Positions 25,821 to 35,939 of a stretch of DNA of 64,000 nucleotides are shown here, piece by piece (within the stretch, counting starts at the first letter, position 1; the number at the start of each line of letters is the position of its first letter). The DNA comes from Pusillimonas sp. TS35 (GTDB lineage: Bacteria; Pseudomonadota; Gammaproteobacteria; Burkholderiales; Burkholderiaceae_B): NCBI RefSeq assembly GCF_009857885.1, contig NZ_WWER01000007.1:62001-126000 (forward strand), written 5' to 3'. The notes below the pieces were generated by a model that saw only the letters and a program-made list of their open reading frames with translations, had not been told where the DNA came from and did no database searches. A program made the position numbers and the translations under genes.

Positions 25821-27917
25821 ATGTCTACCATTGAACCGAGTCATGTGCATTCCGCCATCCACGATGGCATCCTGTTTCTGCGCTTGAGTCATCCACCCCT
25901 GAACGCGCTTGATCACACGCTGCGTCGCCAGCTTGACGACGCGCTGGCCATGGCTGAACAGCAGGATTCCGTCAAAGCCATTGTCCTGTATGGCGATCAC
26001 GAGGTTTTCTGTGCCGGCGCCGATATCCGCGAGTTTGATCGGCCACGGCAATCACCGTGGACCGGCGATGTCGCACGGCGCATTGCTGCGAGCCGCAAAC
26101 CCATCGTGGCCGCAATGAAAGGCATAGCGCTTGGCGGCGGCCTGGAATTAGCGCTGGCCGCACATGCTCGCCTCGCCGCACCCGGGACGCGCTTGGGCCT
26201 GCTCGAAGTGAAACTAGGGTTATTGCCAGGCGGAGGCGGCACGCAGCGTCTTCCACGCCTGATCGGCGTCGAGCCTGCCTTGTCCCTGATGATGGAAGGC
26301 CGCATCATCAACGCCGAAACGGCGCTGAAGCTCGGCCTGTTGGATGCAATCTGCGACGAAGCCGCGCTGCTCGACGCCGCCCAGGAGCGCGCAGCGGCGC
26401 TGTGTTCCGCATTGCCGCCTGAGCCCTCGATCGACGAAGCTTCCCGTCGTGCGAACCTGGAAGTCGTGATGGCACAGCGCCAGCGCCTGGATGCCAAGCA
26501 TCATGTGCTGCCCGCCCAACGCCTGCTGTTGGATTGTGTACAGGCCGCCATCGAAATGCCGCTGGAGGAAGGGCTGCGATTCGAGCGGCAGGCGTTCCAG
26601 CAATGTGCAAACAGCACGGAGCACCGGGGGCTCACGCATGCGTTCTTCGCGGAAAAACACGCTGCCAAAGTGCCGGGTGGGGCCGGCCGTCAAGTACAGC
26701 GCGCCGGCGTCATAGGCGGTGGCACCATGGGCGCCGGCATCGCCGTGGCGATGCTGGATGCGGGCATGGATGTAACGCTGATCGAACGCGACAACGCGTC
26801 ACTGCAAGCCGGCCAGGACCGCATCGAGAACATCTATCGACGCCAAGTCGAGCGCGGCCGCATACAAGCGGCAGTACGCGATGAACGTCTTTCACGGCTG
26901 AGCACCGCTACCGACTACGCAATGCTGGCGGAGGTCGATCTTGTCATCGAAGCCGTCTTCGAAGACATGGACGTCAAGAAACAGGTGTTCGCCGAGCTGG
27001 ATCGCGTCTGCCACCCGGGTGCCATTCTGGCCACGAATACCTCGTATCTGGACATTGACCTGCTTGCCGCGAGCACATCACGACCGCAGGATGTCATTGG
27101 CCTGCACTTTTTCTCGCCCGCCAACATCATGAAGCTGCTGGAGATTGTGGTTCCCGCGCGCGTTGCCGACGACGTTGTAGCCACCTCTTTCGCGCTGGCG
27201 CGCCGGTTGGACAAGGTGCCGGTGCGCGCGGGTGTCTGTGATGGCTTCATCGGCAACCGCGTTCTTTATGTGTATCGCGAAGCCGCAACGCACATGATGG
27301 AGGATGGCGCCTCACCCTACCAGATCGACCAGGCACTGGAACAGTTTGGCTACGCCATGGGCCCCTTCCGTACCGCCGATCTGACGGGGGGCGACATTGG
27401 CTGGGCCACACGCAAACGGAAGGCGGCAACGCGCCCACCCGAAGCGCGCTACGTGCGCGTGGCCGACCGGCTGTGCGAAAAGGGATGGTTCGGCCAGAAG
27501 ACGGGAAGGGGCTACTACCTGTATCCCGAACGCGGCCAGAAGGGCCGGCCTGATCCGGAGGTTCTGGCTCTGATCGACGACGAGCGCGCTGCGCGCGGCA
27601 TTGTGGCCCGCGCTTTCACCGACGAAGAAATCGTGCGGCGCTATATGGCCGCGTTGATCAATGAAGCCGCGAAGGTCCTGGATGATGGTATTGCACGCTG
27701 CCCCGCTGACATCGACACGGTCTTGATCAATGGCTACGGGTTTCCGCGCTGGCGTGGCGGCCCGATGAAGTACGCCGATGACATCGGCCTGCCCGCCATC
27801 CTGGCCGATCTTGAGTCCTATGCAAAAGAAGATCCCCACTTCTGGGCGCCCGCCGAACTCTTGCGCCGCCTTGCGCGTGAGGGTTCCACCTTTGGCAGCC
27901 TGAATCAATCCAACTGA
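25821..27917 (+). CDS. Bifunctional enoyl-CoA hydratase / 3-hydroxyacyl-CoA dehydrogenase (FadJ/PimF-like)
   Basis: 698 aa fusion. Residues 1-190 form the crotonase domain ([20 protein letters not shown] and [18 protein letters not shown] hold the two catalytic glutamates). From about 290 the NAD domain begins ([20 protein letters not shown]), with [13 protein letters not shown] and [13 protein letters not shown] of the dehydrogenase. It hydrates the enoyl-CoA and oxidises the 3-hydroxyacyl-CoA. Start ATG 25821 is used; TTG 25806 lies before the stop of the upstream gene and adds five residues. Operon position matches pimF. Confidence 0.94.
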   Translation: MSTIEPSHVHSAIHDGILFLRLSHPPLNALDHTLRRQLDDALAMAEQQDSVKAIVLYGDHEVFCAGADIREFDRPRQSPWTGDVARRIAASRKPIVAAMKGIALGGGLELALAAHARLAAPGTRLGLLEVKLGLLPGGGGTQRLPRLIGVEPALSLMMEGRIINAETALKLGLLDAICDEAALLDAAQERAAALCSALPPEPSIDEASRRANLEVVMAQRQRLDAKHHVLPAQRLLLDCVQAAIEMPLEEGLRFERQAFQQCANSTEHRGLTHAFFAEKHAAKVPGGAGRQVQRAGVIGGGTMGAGIAVAMLDAGMDVTLIERDNASLQAGQDRIENIYRRQVERGRIQAAVRDERLSRLSTATDYAMLAEVDLVIEAVFEDMDVKKQVFAELDRVCHPGAILATNTSYLDIDLLAASTSRPQDVIGLHFFSPANIMKLLEIVVPARVADDVVATSFALARRLDKVPVRAGVCDGFIGNRVLYVYREAATHMMEDGASPYQIDQALEQFGYAMGPFRTADLTGGDIGWATRKRKAATRPPEARYVRVADRLCEKGWFGQKTGRGYYLYPERGQKGRPDPEVLALIDDERAARGIVARAFTDEEIVRRYMAALINEAAKVLDDGIARCPADIDTVLINGYGFPRWRGGPMKYADDIGLPAILADLESYAKEDPHFWAPAELLRRLAREGSTFGSLNQSN

Positions 27918-27927
27918 GAGAGCATCC

Positions 27928-29112
27928 ATGAAACGAGAAGCAGTCATTGTCTCCACTGCACGCACGCCACTGACCAAGGCGCGGCGCGGCGAGTTCAACA
28001 TCACCCAAGGCCCTACCCTCGCCTCGTATGCCATTCGCGCCGCTGTGGAGCGAGCCGGCGTGGATCCTTCCAGTATCGAGGACGTTGTTCTGGGTTGCGG
28101 TTACCCGGAAGGCGCGACCGGACGCAACGTCGCACGCCAGGCGGCAATTCGTGCAGGCCTGCCGCTGAGCGTGGCCGGCGCCACCGTTAACCGTTTTTGT
28201 GCTTCAGGCCTGCAGGCTGTCGCCGACGCCGCCGCGCGTGTGGTGATGGGCCAATCCGGCGTCGTTGTTGCTGGAGGTGTGGAAAGCTGTTCCTTGCTGC
28301 GCACACGCGACGACGGTGTGAGCGGGATCGATGATTGGCTCAAGGCCGAGATTCCTGAGCTCTACATGCCAATGATCGCAACCGCCGATATCGTGGCGCA
28401 ACGCTATGGCATCACCCGTGAAGATCAGGACGCATTCGCGCTTCGCAGCCAGCAGTTGACCGCCGCCGCACAACAAACGGGACGCTACGACAACGAGATC
28501 ATCCCCGTTCTGGCCACGATGGAGGTTACCGACAAGGCCACGGGCACCACCGCCCGCAAAGAGGTCACGGTCAGTGCGGACAACTGCAACAGGCCATCCA
28601 CGACCGCTGAAGGCTTGGCCAGCCTGGCCCCCGTCATGGGTGCGGGCCAGTTTGTCACCGCGGGCAATGCCTCGCAGTTGGCCGACGGTGCCGCAGCGTG
28701 TGTCCTGATGGAAGCCCGCGATGCGGAGCGCGCGAACCTTGAGCCTCTCGGGGCCTTTGTAGGTATGGCGGTCGCCGGCTGCGCACCGGATGAAATGGGT
28801 ATCGGCCCCGTTTATGCCGTACCCCGTTTGCTCGAGCGCCACAACCTAAAGGTCGATGACATCGACCTGTGGGAACTGAACGAGGCCTTTGCTTCGCAAG
28901 CGCTCTATTGCCAGCGCAAGCTTGGTATTCCGATGGAACGCCTGAACGTGAATGGAGGGTCAATCTCTCTGGGCCACCCCTTCGGCGTCACGGGAGCACG
29001 GCTCACCGGTCATATTCTGCTCGAAGGAAAGCGCCGCGGCGCCAAATGGGCAGTCGTCACGATGTGTGTCGGCGGCGGCATGGGTGCGGCCGGCTTGTTC
29101 AGAATCTATTGA
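27928..29112 (+). CDS. Thiolase (acetyl-CoA acyltransferase, PimB/FadA-like)
   Basis: 394 aa. It catalyses thiolytic cleavage of the 3-ketoacyl-CoA. The nucleophilic cysteine is in NRFCASGLQ near residue 92; the second site is [16 protein letters not shown] and the third is [10 protein letters not shown] near the end. Start follows GAGAGCATCC at 27928. It completes the beta-oxidation set encoded from 19995 onward, 10 bp after the FadJ-type gene. No gene for it follows; the next gene is on the other strand. Confidence 0.95.
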   Translation: MKREAVIVSTARTPLTKARRGEFNITQGPTLASYAIRAAVERAGVDPSSIEDVVLGCGYPEGATGRNVARQAAIRAGLPLSVAGATVNRFCASGLQAVADAAARVVMGQSGVVVAGGVESCSLLRTRDDGVSGIDDWLKAEIPELYMPMIATADIVAQRYGITREDQDAFALRSQQLTAAAQQTGRYDNEIIPVLATMEVTDKATGTTARKEVTVSADNCNRPSTTAEGLASLAPVMGAGQFVTAGNASQLADGAAACVLMEARDAERANLEPLGAFVGMAVAGCAPDEMGIGPVYAVPRLLERHNLKVDDIDLWELNEAFASQALYCQRKLGIPMERLNVNGGSISLGHPFGVTGARLTGHILLEGKRRGAKWAVVTMCVGGGMGAAGLFRIY

Positions 29113-29213
29113 TACCGTGACACGGCCCAGCCCGGTTGGCGCATTGCGATCAATGTGCGCAAACCGGGTACTCATGGCGGGCCTTGCATCGGGAAATTGG
29201 CACAAAAAGACTT

Positions 29214-29234
29214 CTCCGGCCCTAAGGGCCGGAG
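29214..29234 (-). terminator. Rho-independent terminator of the oxidase gene (minus strand)
   Basis: A perfect 9-bp stem (CTCCGGCCC with its complement, 3-nt loop) lies 34 bp beyond the stop of the FAD oxidoreductase. Read on the minus strand the stem is followed by AAG and then a TCTTTTT run. The hairpin also lies 102 bp after the thiolase stop, but no T-run follows on the plus strand. Confidence 0.65.
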
Positions 29235-29267
29235 AGGGTGCGCCCCGCCCCCCCATCATCGCCGCAA

Positions 29268-30560
29268 TCACGCCCGTTCGTCGCAAAATCTGTACCACGA
29301 GATCAACGCACTCACATATAGCCTGCGCAATGCATACAAAGGCAAAGGCTTGACACGCGTGACGGGGAGCGGCAGCGCCTGTTCATCACCTGTGGCCAGA
29401 TACTCTGCCATTGCGATACCCATGCTGGTCTGCAAACCAATGCCCCGGCCCTGGCAGCCAATATTGATCAGAAGACCCGGCGCTGGCGTATGCAAATGCG
29501 GCATGTAATCGCGCGTGACTGCCACGCGCCCACACCAGTGATACTGATACTGGACACCGGCCAATTGCGGGAAAAGCTTGGCGATCGCTGTCTTCAAGTG
29601 CGCCCAGTCAGCGGCGCTCCTGGGCTCACGGAACGGCCCGCGGCCGCCCATCAGGAATCTGCCCGTGTGATCCTTGCGAAAATAAAGCAGCAAATTTCGG
29701 GTATCTGATGCAACATGCCCCTCGGGAAATATCGATGCTGCAAGACTGTCGGGCAGCGGCTCGGTGGCAACCTGGAACGTATTGGCGTCGATGATCGACT
29801 CCTTCAGGCCCTTATAGAGGCCGTCGCTATAGGCATTGGCGCAGACCACCACGCGCGCCGCCTTGACGGAACCACCCTGACCGATACGCAGTGTCCAGTT
29901 TGATCGATCGAATGACAAACTTTCCACCGGTGAGTCGGTATAAATGCTCGCGCCCGCCGCGATGGCGGCACGGGCAAGCTCCCTCGTATAGCTGAGAGGC
30001 TGAACGCAGCCGCCGCGCCGATTGATCCAGCCCCCAAGATACGTATCACTGCCGATCAACGCAGCGGTTTGCGCGCGGTCCAGGCAAGATACCGATACGC
30101 CTAATCTCTCCCACTGCTCAGCTCTGCGCCGCACCGTCTCCAACGCCTTCGTGTTGTGGGCCGGCTGAATCCAGCCGCTGCGCGTATATGGAACCTGCAT
30201 GCTGTGACGGTCGATCATGTCGAAAACCGTATCGGCTGTCCCGACTGAAAAATCCAGCAGCTTTTCGCTATGCTCGCGTCCATACAGCTGAACGATCTCG
30301 TCCGGATCAAGCTTCAACCCAGGAACGACCTGACCGCCGTTTCGGCCTGAAGCGCCAAACCCGATCTCTCTGGCTTCCAGAACAATTACTTTGATGCCGC
30401 GCTGGGCCAAATGCAGTGCCGTGCTCAACCCCGCGTAGCCTGCGCCAATGATTGCCACATCTGCGGACACCGCATCGTTCAATGATTCGGCTTGGGGCGG
30501 CGCAACTGCGGTGGCCGCCCAGAGAGAAGGAGTAAGCGGAAAACGTTCAGAGGGAAACAA
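29268..30560 (-). CDS. FAD-dependent amine/amino-acid oxidoreductase (DAO family, PuuB-like)
   Basis: 430 aa. Rossmann motif VAIIGAGYAGLSTALHLA begins near residue 35, followed by EAREIGFGASGRNGGQ, the signature of gamma-glutamylputrescine oxidase (PuuB) and related glycine/sarcosine oxidases. The C-terminal FAD segment GLLINIGCQGRGIGLQTSMG is complete. It oxidises a primary or secondary amine on an amino acid or polyamine derivative. It is the last gene of an operon with an amino-acid ABC importer and a cupin-XRE regulator, so the transported compound is probably its substrate. Confidence 0.9.
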   Translation of the reverse strand: MFPSERFPLTPSLWAATAVAPPQAESLNDAVSADVAIIGAGYAGLSTALHLAQRGIKVIVLEAREIGFGASGRNGGQVVPGLKLDPDEIVQLYGREHSEKLLDFSVGTADTVFDMIDRHSMQVPYTRSGWIQPAHNTKALETVRRRAEQWERLGVSVSCLDRAQTAALIGSDTYLGGWINRRGGCVQPLSYTRELARAAIAAGASIYTDSPVESLSFDRSNWTLRIGQGGSVKAARVVVCANAYSDGLYKGLKESIIDANTFQVATEPLPDSLAASIFPEGHVASDTRNLLLYFRKDHTGRFLMGGRGPFREPRSAADWAHLKTAIAKLFPQLAGVQYQYHWCGRVAVTRDYMPHLHTPAPGLLINIGCQGRGIGLQTSMGIAMAEYLATGDEQALPLPVTRVKPLPLYALRRLYVSALISWYRFCDERA

Positions 30561-30574
30561 GGTACCTTTCTCCT

Positions 30575-31306
30575 TCAGATCGGGTTCAGAACCCGATGCA
30601 GAAAATCCTGAGTTCTAGGGTTCGACGGGTGATTAAGAACTTCATTGGCGGGCCCTTGTTCGACGATGACACCACCGTCCACAAAAATGACCCGATCCGC
30701 GACTTCCTTGGCAAAACCCATCTCGTGCGTGACAACCACCATTGTCATGCCGGCCTTTGCCAGCGAAATCATCACATGCAGTACATCGCCCACCAGCTCC
30801 GGATCCAGGGCAGATGTCGGTTCATCGAACAAGATGGCTTTGGGCCGCATGGCCAGCGCCCGCGCTATTGCCACACGCTGCTGTTGTCCGCCTGACAATT
30901 GATGAGGATAAAAATCCGCTTTGTCGGCCAGACCCACTTTCTCCAGCAGCTCCCGCCCATGCTTGAGCGCTTCGGCGGCCGGCTCCTTCTTCACATAGAT
31001 GGGGCCTTCGGTGATGTTCTCGAGGGCGGTTCGATGTGGAAACAGATTGAACCGCTGAAATACCATCGCCACTTCGGTTCTCAACGCGGTGATGGACTTC
31101 GACTTGTTGTCGACTTTCTGGCCGTCAACAGTAATGGACCCGCTTTGGTAGGATTCAAGGCCATTAATACAGCGCAGGATCGTCGATTTACCTGACCCTG
31201 ACGGGCCGATAATGCAAACGACCTCGCCTTTTGCCACCTCGGCATTGATCCCCTTCAAAACCTCATGTGTGCCATAACTCTTGCGCATGTTCTCAATCTT
31301 TATCAT
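30575..31306 (-). CDS. Polar amino acid ABC transporter ATPase (GlnQ/HisP-like)
   Basis: 243 aa. Walker A is GPSGSGKST, the signature is LSGGQQQR and Walker B with switch is [14 protein letters not shown]. The start is placed at ATG 31306, preceded by AGGAG on the minus strand; upstream residues in the same frame belong to the end of the permease gene. It overlaps the permease stop by 4 bp. The family imports glutamine, histidine, polar amino acids and opines. Confidence 0.95.
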   Translation of the reverse strand: MIKIENMRKSYGTHEVLKGINAEVAKGEVVCIIGPSGSGKSTILRCINGLESYQSGSITVDGQKVDNKSKSITALRTEVAMVFQRFNLFPHRTALENITEGPIYVKKEPAAEALKHGRELLEKVGLADKADFYPHQLSGGQQQRVAIARALAMRPKAILFDEPTSALDPELVGDVLHVMISLAKAGMTMVVVTHEMGFAKEVADRVIFVDGGVIVEQGPANEVLNHPSNPRTQDFLHRVLNPI

Positions 31307-31956
31307 GCCCGCGCACTCCTTTTCTCGAGATATTTGACAATCATGATCAGCGGGAGACACATGGCCAAGTACATGAGCGCAACCATGGTAAAAACCGTCG
31401 TATTATCGAACGTCGACAGCGCCACCAGCTTCCCCTGCATTGCAAGTTCGGCCACCGTTATGGTTGAAGCCTGCGAAGAGTCTTTCAGCATCATGATCAT
31501 TGTGTTGCCGTACGGTGGCAGCACAATACGAAAGGCTTGCGGCAGGACGACACGCCGCATCGTCGTACCCCAACCCATGCCCATCGCCATCGCAGCTTCG
31601 ATTTGCCCCCGATCAATAGCCTCTATACCGGCCCGGAAGTTTTCCGATTGATAGGCGGAATAGGCAATGCCGAGTCCAATAATGCCTGCCTGCACTGCGG
31701 TAAGCGAGATGCCGATATCCGGCATGACGAAGTAGATATAAAACAGCAGAACGATTATGGGAATGCCTCTGAGCAGATTGATTGCCCACTCACTGCCTTT
31801 AACCAATATATTGATATTAGAGGCCCGCAATAGCGCCCAAAACATTCCCAAAACTGTCGATAAAAGCAGGGATCCCAGGGTAACAATGATAGTCAGCTCC
31901 ACGCCTTTCAACAGCGCAGGCATGTACTGAACAATCTTATCGAAAAGCTCGGTCAT
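31303..31956 (-). CDS. Polar amino acid ABC transporter permease (HisM/GlnP-like)
   Basis: 217 aa with five membrane segments. The EAA loop reads [28 protein letters not shown]-like around residues 135-160 (visible as [20 protein letters not shown]). ATG 31956 ([18 protein letters not shown]) gives the usual permease N-terminus; a GTG at 31992 would add 12 residues. Only one permease gene is present, so a homodimeric channel is expected. It follows the receptor gene by about 95 bp and overlaps the ATPase gene by 4 bp. Confidence 0.92.
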   Translation of the reverse strand: MTELFDKIVQYMPALLKGVELTIIVTLGSLLLSTVLGMFWALLRASNINILVKGSEWAINLLRGIPIIVLLFYIYFVMPDIGISLTAVQAGIIGLGIAYSAYQSENFRAGIEAIDRGQIEAAMAMGMGWGTTMRRVVLPQAFRIVLPPYGNTMIMMLKDSSQASTITVAELAMQGKLVALSTFDNTTVFTMVALMYLAMCLPLIMIVKYLEKRSARA

Positions 31957-32051
31957 AAACGTTCCATCCGCAAATCGTGTATCAGATGCCACTTCGATTC
32001 CGAACTGGATTGAAACCGCATCCGATACATATAAAACTCGTCAACCGTTCG

Positions 32052-32822
32052 CTATTTGCGCTGCTGCGGATCAAGGCCCCACTTCACGAGAATCTTATCG
32101 ACGGTGCCATCGGCCTTGAGTTTGTCGATTGCCTTGTTCATCTTCTCCAGCAGTTCAGTGTTTTCATGCCGCGTAATCAGACCCAGATCCCTCACAATCA
32201 CGGACTTATAGCTTTTGACGATCCGCATTTCCGGGGCGCGTCCGTCATTTATGGCGGCAACCGCGATGGGGTAATCCATCAAACCCGCCTGAATGCGTTT
32301 ATTATTCACATCCCGCATCAGATCCGTGGACGTTTCGTACAGCTTGATTTCAGAGAAAGCGCCGCTTTTCTCGGCAGGCGCGATATAGCTCGTGCCCACC
32401 TGTATGCCGATATTCATCCCCTTCATGTCGGCGAAGCTGTGATATGACTTCCCATCGGTTTTAGGAACCAGCAAGGCTTCTCCATAGGCCATGACCGGGT
32501 TGGTGAAACTGACAACCTTCTGCCGCTCGGGGGTTGTGAGCATGGCCGCCGCGATAATGTCGATGCGTTTGGAATTCAAAGAGCCGATCAGTGCACTGAA
32601 CTGCATAGGCTCGATCTGTACTGAAAAGCCCACTTCCTTGCCAACCGCTTTAACCAGATCGACCATAATTCCTTCGATCGTGTTGGTTTTCGTATCGAGG
32701 AAAGTGAATGGCACGCCCGTGGGCGTGGAGCCCACTTTGATTACTGGTTCGCTTGCCGCGTGCACATTGGCCGCAAGGATGAGCGATGCCGCAAAACCGG
32801 CGATAACTGTTTTGAGTTTCAT
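32052..32822 (-). CDS. Periplasmic amino-acid binding protein (PBPb, ABC receptor)
   Basis: 256 aa with a signal peptide (residues 1-22, cut at VHAAS). The mature protein begins with a family 3 solute-binding pattern: VGSTPTGVPFTFLDTKTNTIEGIMVDLVKA, then the ligand-binding SALIGSLNSKRIDIIAAAM. GRAPEMRIVKSYKS and a C-terminal LVKWGLDPQQ complete the fold. Start follows AAGGGAGACAGT. It is the first transport gene after the cupin-XRE regulator in the same direction. Ligand specificity is not visible. Confidence 0.93.
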   Translation of the reverse strand: MKLKTVIAGFAASLILAANVHAASEPVIKVGSTPTGVPFTFLDTKTNTIEGIMVDLVKAVGKEVGFSVQIEPMQFSALIGSLNSKRIDIIAAAMLTTPERQKVVSFTNPVMAYGEALLVPKTDGKSYHSFADMKGMNIGIQVGTSYIAPAEKSGAFSEIKLYETSTDLMRDVNNKRIQAGLMDYPIAVAAINDGRAPEMRIVKSYKSVIVRDLGLITRHENTELLEKMNKAIDKLKADGTVDKILVKWGLDPQQRK

Positions 32823-32843
32823 ACTGTCTCCCTTTTAATTCAG

Positions 32844-32862
32844 CTGCAGGAGCTTCCTGCAG
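32844..32862. other. Intercistronic hairpin between the XRE regulator and the receptor gene
   Basis: Arms CTGCAGGA (32844-32851) and TCCTGCAG (32855-32862) with a 3-nt loop sit in the 97-bp gap upstream of the receptor start. No T-run follows on the minus strand, so it may be an mRNA stability or attenuation element rather than a terminator. Confidence 0.4.
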
Positions 32863-32919
32863 TACTGATTGTCAACTTCGCTAAAAACGAATCGAACGTT
32901 CGCTGCATAGGCGAAACGA

Positions 32920-33525
32920 TTATTTTGATATTGCCCAGAGGACGACTGTGTCTTCGTTGCTCGGATTGCGCCAGCGCCGGGGCATCTCGCTGGAATAGCA
33001 AAAACTGTCTCCCGCCGCCAATAGAACTGTGCTTTTTTCAATCCACAGCTCCAGCACACCCTCCAGTACCGTGCCAACCATGGTGCCGCGAGCCGTGACA
33101 AACAACTCTTCGCCCGAGGATCCGCCTGGTTTGATGCGTGCGCGATACAGCTCAATGGCGCTCGCCTGCGGGGGAGAGATGATCTCTTTGATGATCTTTC
33201 GGTCGCTCATCTGCAGGCGTGTGTGATTTTTTTTGCGTGCGATCCATCCCCCCAGCTCATCCTCGCTTCGTTCGAAATTCTCGAGAAGCGAGTTGACGGA
33301 TACATTCAGTTCGCGCGCCAAGGATCTCAGATTCTTCAGCGACACTGCACTGAGCCCGCGCTCGATCTGGCTCAGCAAGCCAACCGACATACCGCACGCG
33401 GCCGCGAGCTGACTCAGAGAAAGATTCTGCGCTTTGCGCAACTCCCTTAGCCGCTGGCCAAGCCAAAAATCGATGAAAGCGTTGGTGTGCAAGAGTTTCG
33501 CTTCCGTAGGTTGTCTGCCTGCCAT
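32920..33525 (-). CDS. XRE-family regulator with C-terminal cupin (PuuR-like)
   Basis: 201 aa. The helix-turn-helix at about residues 18-73 reads LGQRLRELRKAQNLSLSQLAAACGMSVGLLSQIERG. The cupin domain (about 125-199) includes PGGSSGEELFVTARGTMVGTVLEGVLELW. This HTH-cupin layout is shared by PuuR, the regulator of putrescine catabolism; the downstream oxidase is PuuB-like. It is encoded upstream of and collinear with the transport genes, so it likely regulates them and itself. Confidence 0.9.
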   Translation of the reverse strand: MAGRQPTEAKLLHTNAFIDFWLGQRLRELRKAQNLSLSQLAAACGMSVGLLSQIERGLSAVSLKNLRSLARELNVSVNSLLENFERSEDELGGWIARKKNHTRLQMSDRKIIKEIISPPQASAIELYRARIKPGGSSGEELFVTARGTMVGTVLEGVLELWIEKSTVLLAAGDSFCYSSEMPRRWRNPSNEDTVVLWAISK

Positions 33526-33555
33526 TTCTTAGCCCGCCTGAAAACTTCATTTTTC

Positions 33556-33566
33556 TGAAATTTTCA
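33556..33566. promoter_or_regulatory. Candidate operator of the cupin-XRE regulator
   Basis: TGAAATTTTCA is a perfect 11-bp palindrome 31 bp upstream of the XRE start. A second ATTTTCA copy follows near 33578-33584, so the region may bind a pair of dimers. Both lie in the AT-rich region expected to hold the promoter. Confidence 0.4.
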
Positions 33567-33757
33567 TATTTATGTAATTTTCAGATCGTATCGAAGTGAC
33601 GCCGAGCATGCCTAGCTAGGGGATTCCCTAGGAACGGCTAGCACACGTTCATTGAACTCATCTGCATGTAGCGAGTGCCAATCGCTCGCCCGGAACCTGC
33701 TCGTCACGAATGGGAAAGGCGTGCTACGCTCGCCGCATTACACCCCTTCAGTCCCGC

Positions 33758-34690
33758 ATGAACCTCACCCTCAAGCAACTGCGCGCTTTTTGCACGGTTT
33801 ACGAGTTGCGCAGCTTCACCAAGGCTGCGCAGGCGCTGCATCTGACGCAATCGGCGGTCAGCAAGCTGTGCGCTGAACTCGAGAAAGAGTTCGGCCTGCC
33901 TTTGTTCGAACGCTCAACCCGGCACGTAGAGCCTTGCGACGGCGCGGATGTGCTGTATGCACACGCGCGGGAAATTCTCGGCTCGCTGCTTTCCGCCGAG
34001 CGCAGCCTGTCGAATCTGCGCAATCTGGAAAGCGGCTCGATCAATGTCGCGGCATCACCCATGATGATGCAAGGGCTCATTGGTGATGTGCTGGCCGATT
34101 TTCACGCCCGCTATCCGCGGGTCAAGCTGAACTTGCTTGAAACCACCACAGACCAGACCATCGCGGCGGTACTGAATGGGCAAGCCGATATGGGGCTGGT
34201 TTCGTCCAACATCAATAACGAAAAGCTGATGGTGCGCGAAGTATTCCGCGACCGCATGTTCGTAGCCTGCCCCGCCGACCACCCTCTGGCGGCAAAGCGG
34301 CGCGTGCAATGGCCCGACGTGGTGCACTATGCCCATATCGCGCTGCATCAAGGCTATAGCGTACGGCGGGCGGTGGATACACTGATGTCGGTGTATCCAA
34401 TCAAACAGCCGTCCACCATTCAGACCAATATGCTCACCACTGCATTGTCCATGGTGCGCAGGGGTATGGGCATTACCGTGATCCCGGGCTATGTGTGTGA
34501 GTTCGCACAGCAGCTCGGCATTGCGACGCGTGTCATCTCGGGGGCGAATGGTTATCGCCACCCGATTTCGCTCGTATTGCGCTACCCTGCCATGCCATCC
34601 ATGGCGGCGCGGGTTTTCCAGGACGAGCTGCTGGCCTATCTTTCCAGACGGAAGGCCGCGCATTCGGACGGCCCCACCCCCAGAACCTGA
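33758..34690 (+). CDS. LysR-type transcriptional regulator
   Basis: 310 aa. The wHTH starts MNLTLKQLRAFCTVYELRSF and contains LHLTQSAVSKLCAELEKEFGLPLFERS. The effector domain covers about residues 95-300, with the family-typical SMVRRGMGITVIPGYV. Start ATG 33758 gives the canonical LysR N-terminus; an upstream in-frame start at 33710 adds 16 unrelated residues. The gene is 289 bp upstream of and in the same direction as the Bug-CaiB-crotonase cassette, its likely target. Confidence 0.93.
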   Translation: MNLTLKQLRAFCTVYELRSFTKAAQALHLTQSAVSKLCAELEKEFGLPLFERSTRHVEPCDGADVLYAHAREILGSLLSAERSLSNLRNLESGSINVAASPMMMQGLIGDVLADFHARYPRVKLNLLETTTDQTIAAVLNGQADMGLVSSNINNEKLMVREVFRDRMFVACPADHPLAAKRRVQWPDVVHYAHIALHQGYSVRRAVDTLMSVYPIKQPSTIQTNMLTTALSMVRRGMGITVIPGYVCEFAQQLGIATRVISGANGYRHPISLVLRYPAMPSMAARVFQDELLAYLSRRKAAHSDGPTPRT

Positions 34691-34979
34691 GCTACGGCGC
34701 CGAACCACCAGGCATTACTGAAGCAGCCACAGCGCCCGCCGTTGCAACCTGAGCCGCAAGCGCAATACAGGCTCGGCCACGCCCCTGCGGCAGGCCAGTC
34801 ACGGCCCCGGTCGGAGCTCCCGTGACCCACGCAGCCCTGCCAGCCAACCCTGCCCTCGTCTGGCGTGACCGAATATTCATTCCATAAAAGACTTTATTGA
34901 TGATAATTATTCGTTTGTTTGGAATAACTACACCGCCTAGAATTTTTCACTCATCCCCCAACAATAGCTGGAGACACAA

Positions 34980-35939
34980 ATGCTCACACGCATGCTTGCC
35001 GGTTTCGCCGCGGCGCTGGCACTTATCCCCACGGCGGCCTCTTCCGCCGCGCCCGCCTACCCCTCCCATCCCATCAAGATCATCGTGCCTTTCTCCACCG
35101 GCAGCGCCAGCGACACTACCGCGCGCATCGTGGCGGAGAAACTTAGCGCCCGTCTTCAGACACCCGTCGTGGTTGACAACAAGGCAGGCGCGTCGGGCAC
35201 CATTGGGTCGCGCGAAGTCGCAAGGGCCAAGAATGACGGCTATACCTTTATCCTGACCAGCAGCTCCACGCACTCGGCGACACCTGCCTTGTTCAAGAAC
35301 CTGCCGTACGATCCCGTTACCGACTTCACACATGTCATCCGCATCGCCACGATCCCGATGATGCTGGTAGTGAATGGCAACAGCAAAATCAACTCCGTCG
35401 CCGACTTGGTCAAAACATCAAAAGCCGGTGGGCTGAACTATGGCTATGGCTCGGCCTCCGCACAGACTGCGGGCGCCACCTTCAACCTGGAAGCGGGGCT
35501 CACCGACAACCGCATCGCTTACAAGAGTCAGCCGCAGGCAATCACTGATCTGCTGGGCGGGCATATCGATTATCTGTTCGGCGACCTGTCGGTTGTCACC
35601 GCACTGATCAAGAATGGGCAACTGCGCGGTATTGCAGCATCATCCGATGCCCGCCTCAACGATTTTCCCAATGTTCCCACGCTGGATGAGCTGGGCTACA
35701 AACTCAACATCACCGTATGGGTGGGGCTGGCCGCGCCGGCCGGCACACCTGAGGACGTGGTAGCGCTCATCAACAAAGAGGTGGCGCAGATACTGGCCAG
35801 TCCCGATGTCGTCGAACGCTTCAAGGGCCTGGGCATGCAAGTAGCACCCAACTCCGTCGCCGAGCATGCGCAGTTCACGCAGCAGCAAAAAGACGTCTGG
35901 ACGGCACGCGTCAAGGCGGCCGGGATCGAGGCCCAATAA
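34980..35939 (+). CDS. Bug family periplasmic receptor of the CaiB/crotonase cassette
   Basis: 319 aa, signal peptide to about residue 24 (SSAAPAYPSHP). It opens IKIIVPFSTGSASDTTARIV, where the usual P-GG of the loop reads STGSAS, a variation in the ligand-binding loop. VVDNKAGASGTIGSREVARAKNDGYTFI and NVPTLDELGYK are typical. Start follows TGGAGACACAA. The stop codon shares 1 bp with the CaiB gene (TAATG), so the receptor and the CoA-transferase are coupled. Confidence 0.93.
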   Translation: MLTRMLAGFAAALALIPTAASSAAPAYPSHPIKIIVPFSTGSASDTTARIVAEKLSARLQTPVVVDNKAGASGTIGSREVARAKNDGYTFILTSSSTHSATPALFKNLPYDPVTDFTHVIRIATIPMMLVVNGNSKINSVADLVKTSKAGGLNYGYGSASAQTAGATFNLEAGLTDNRIAYKSQPQAITDLLGGHIDYLFGDLSVVTALIKNGQLRGIAASSDARLNDFPNVPTLDELGYKLNITVWVGLAAPAGTPEDVVALINKEVAQILASPDVVERFKGLGMQVAPNSVAEHAQFTQQQKDVWTARVKAAGIEAQ

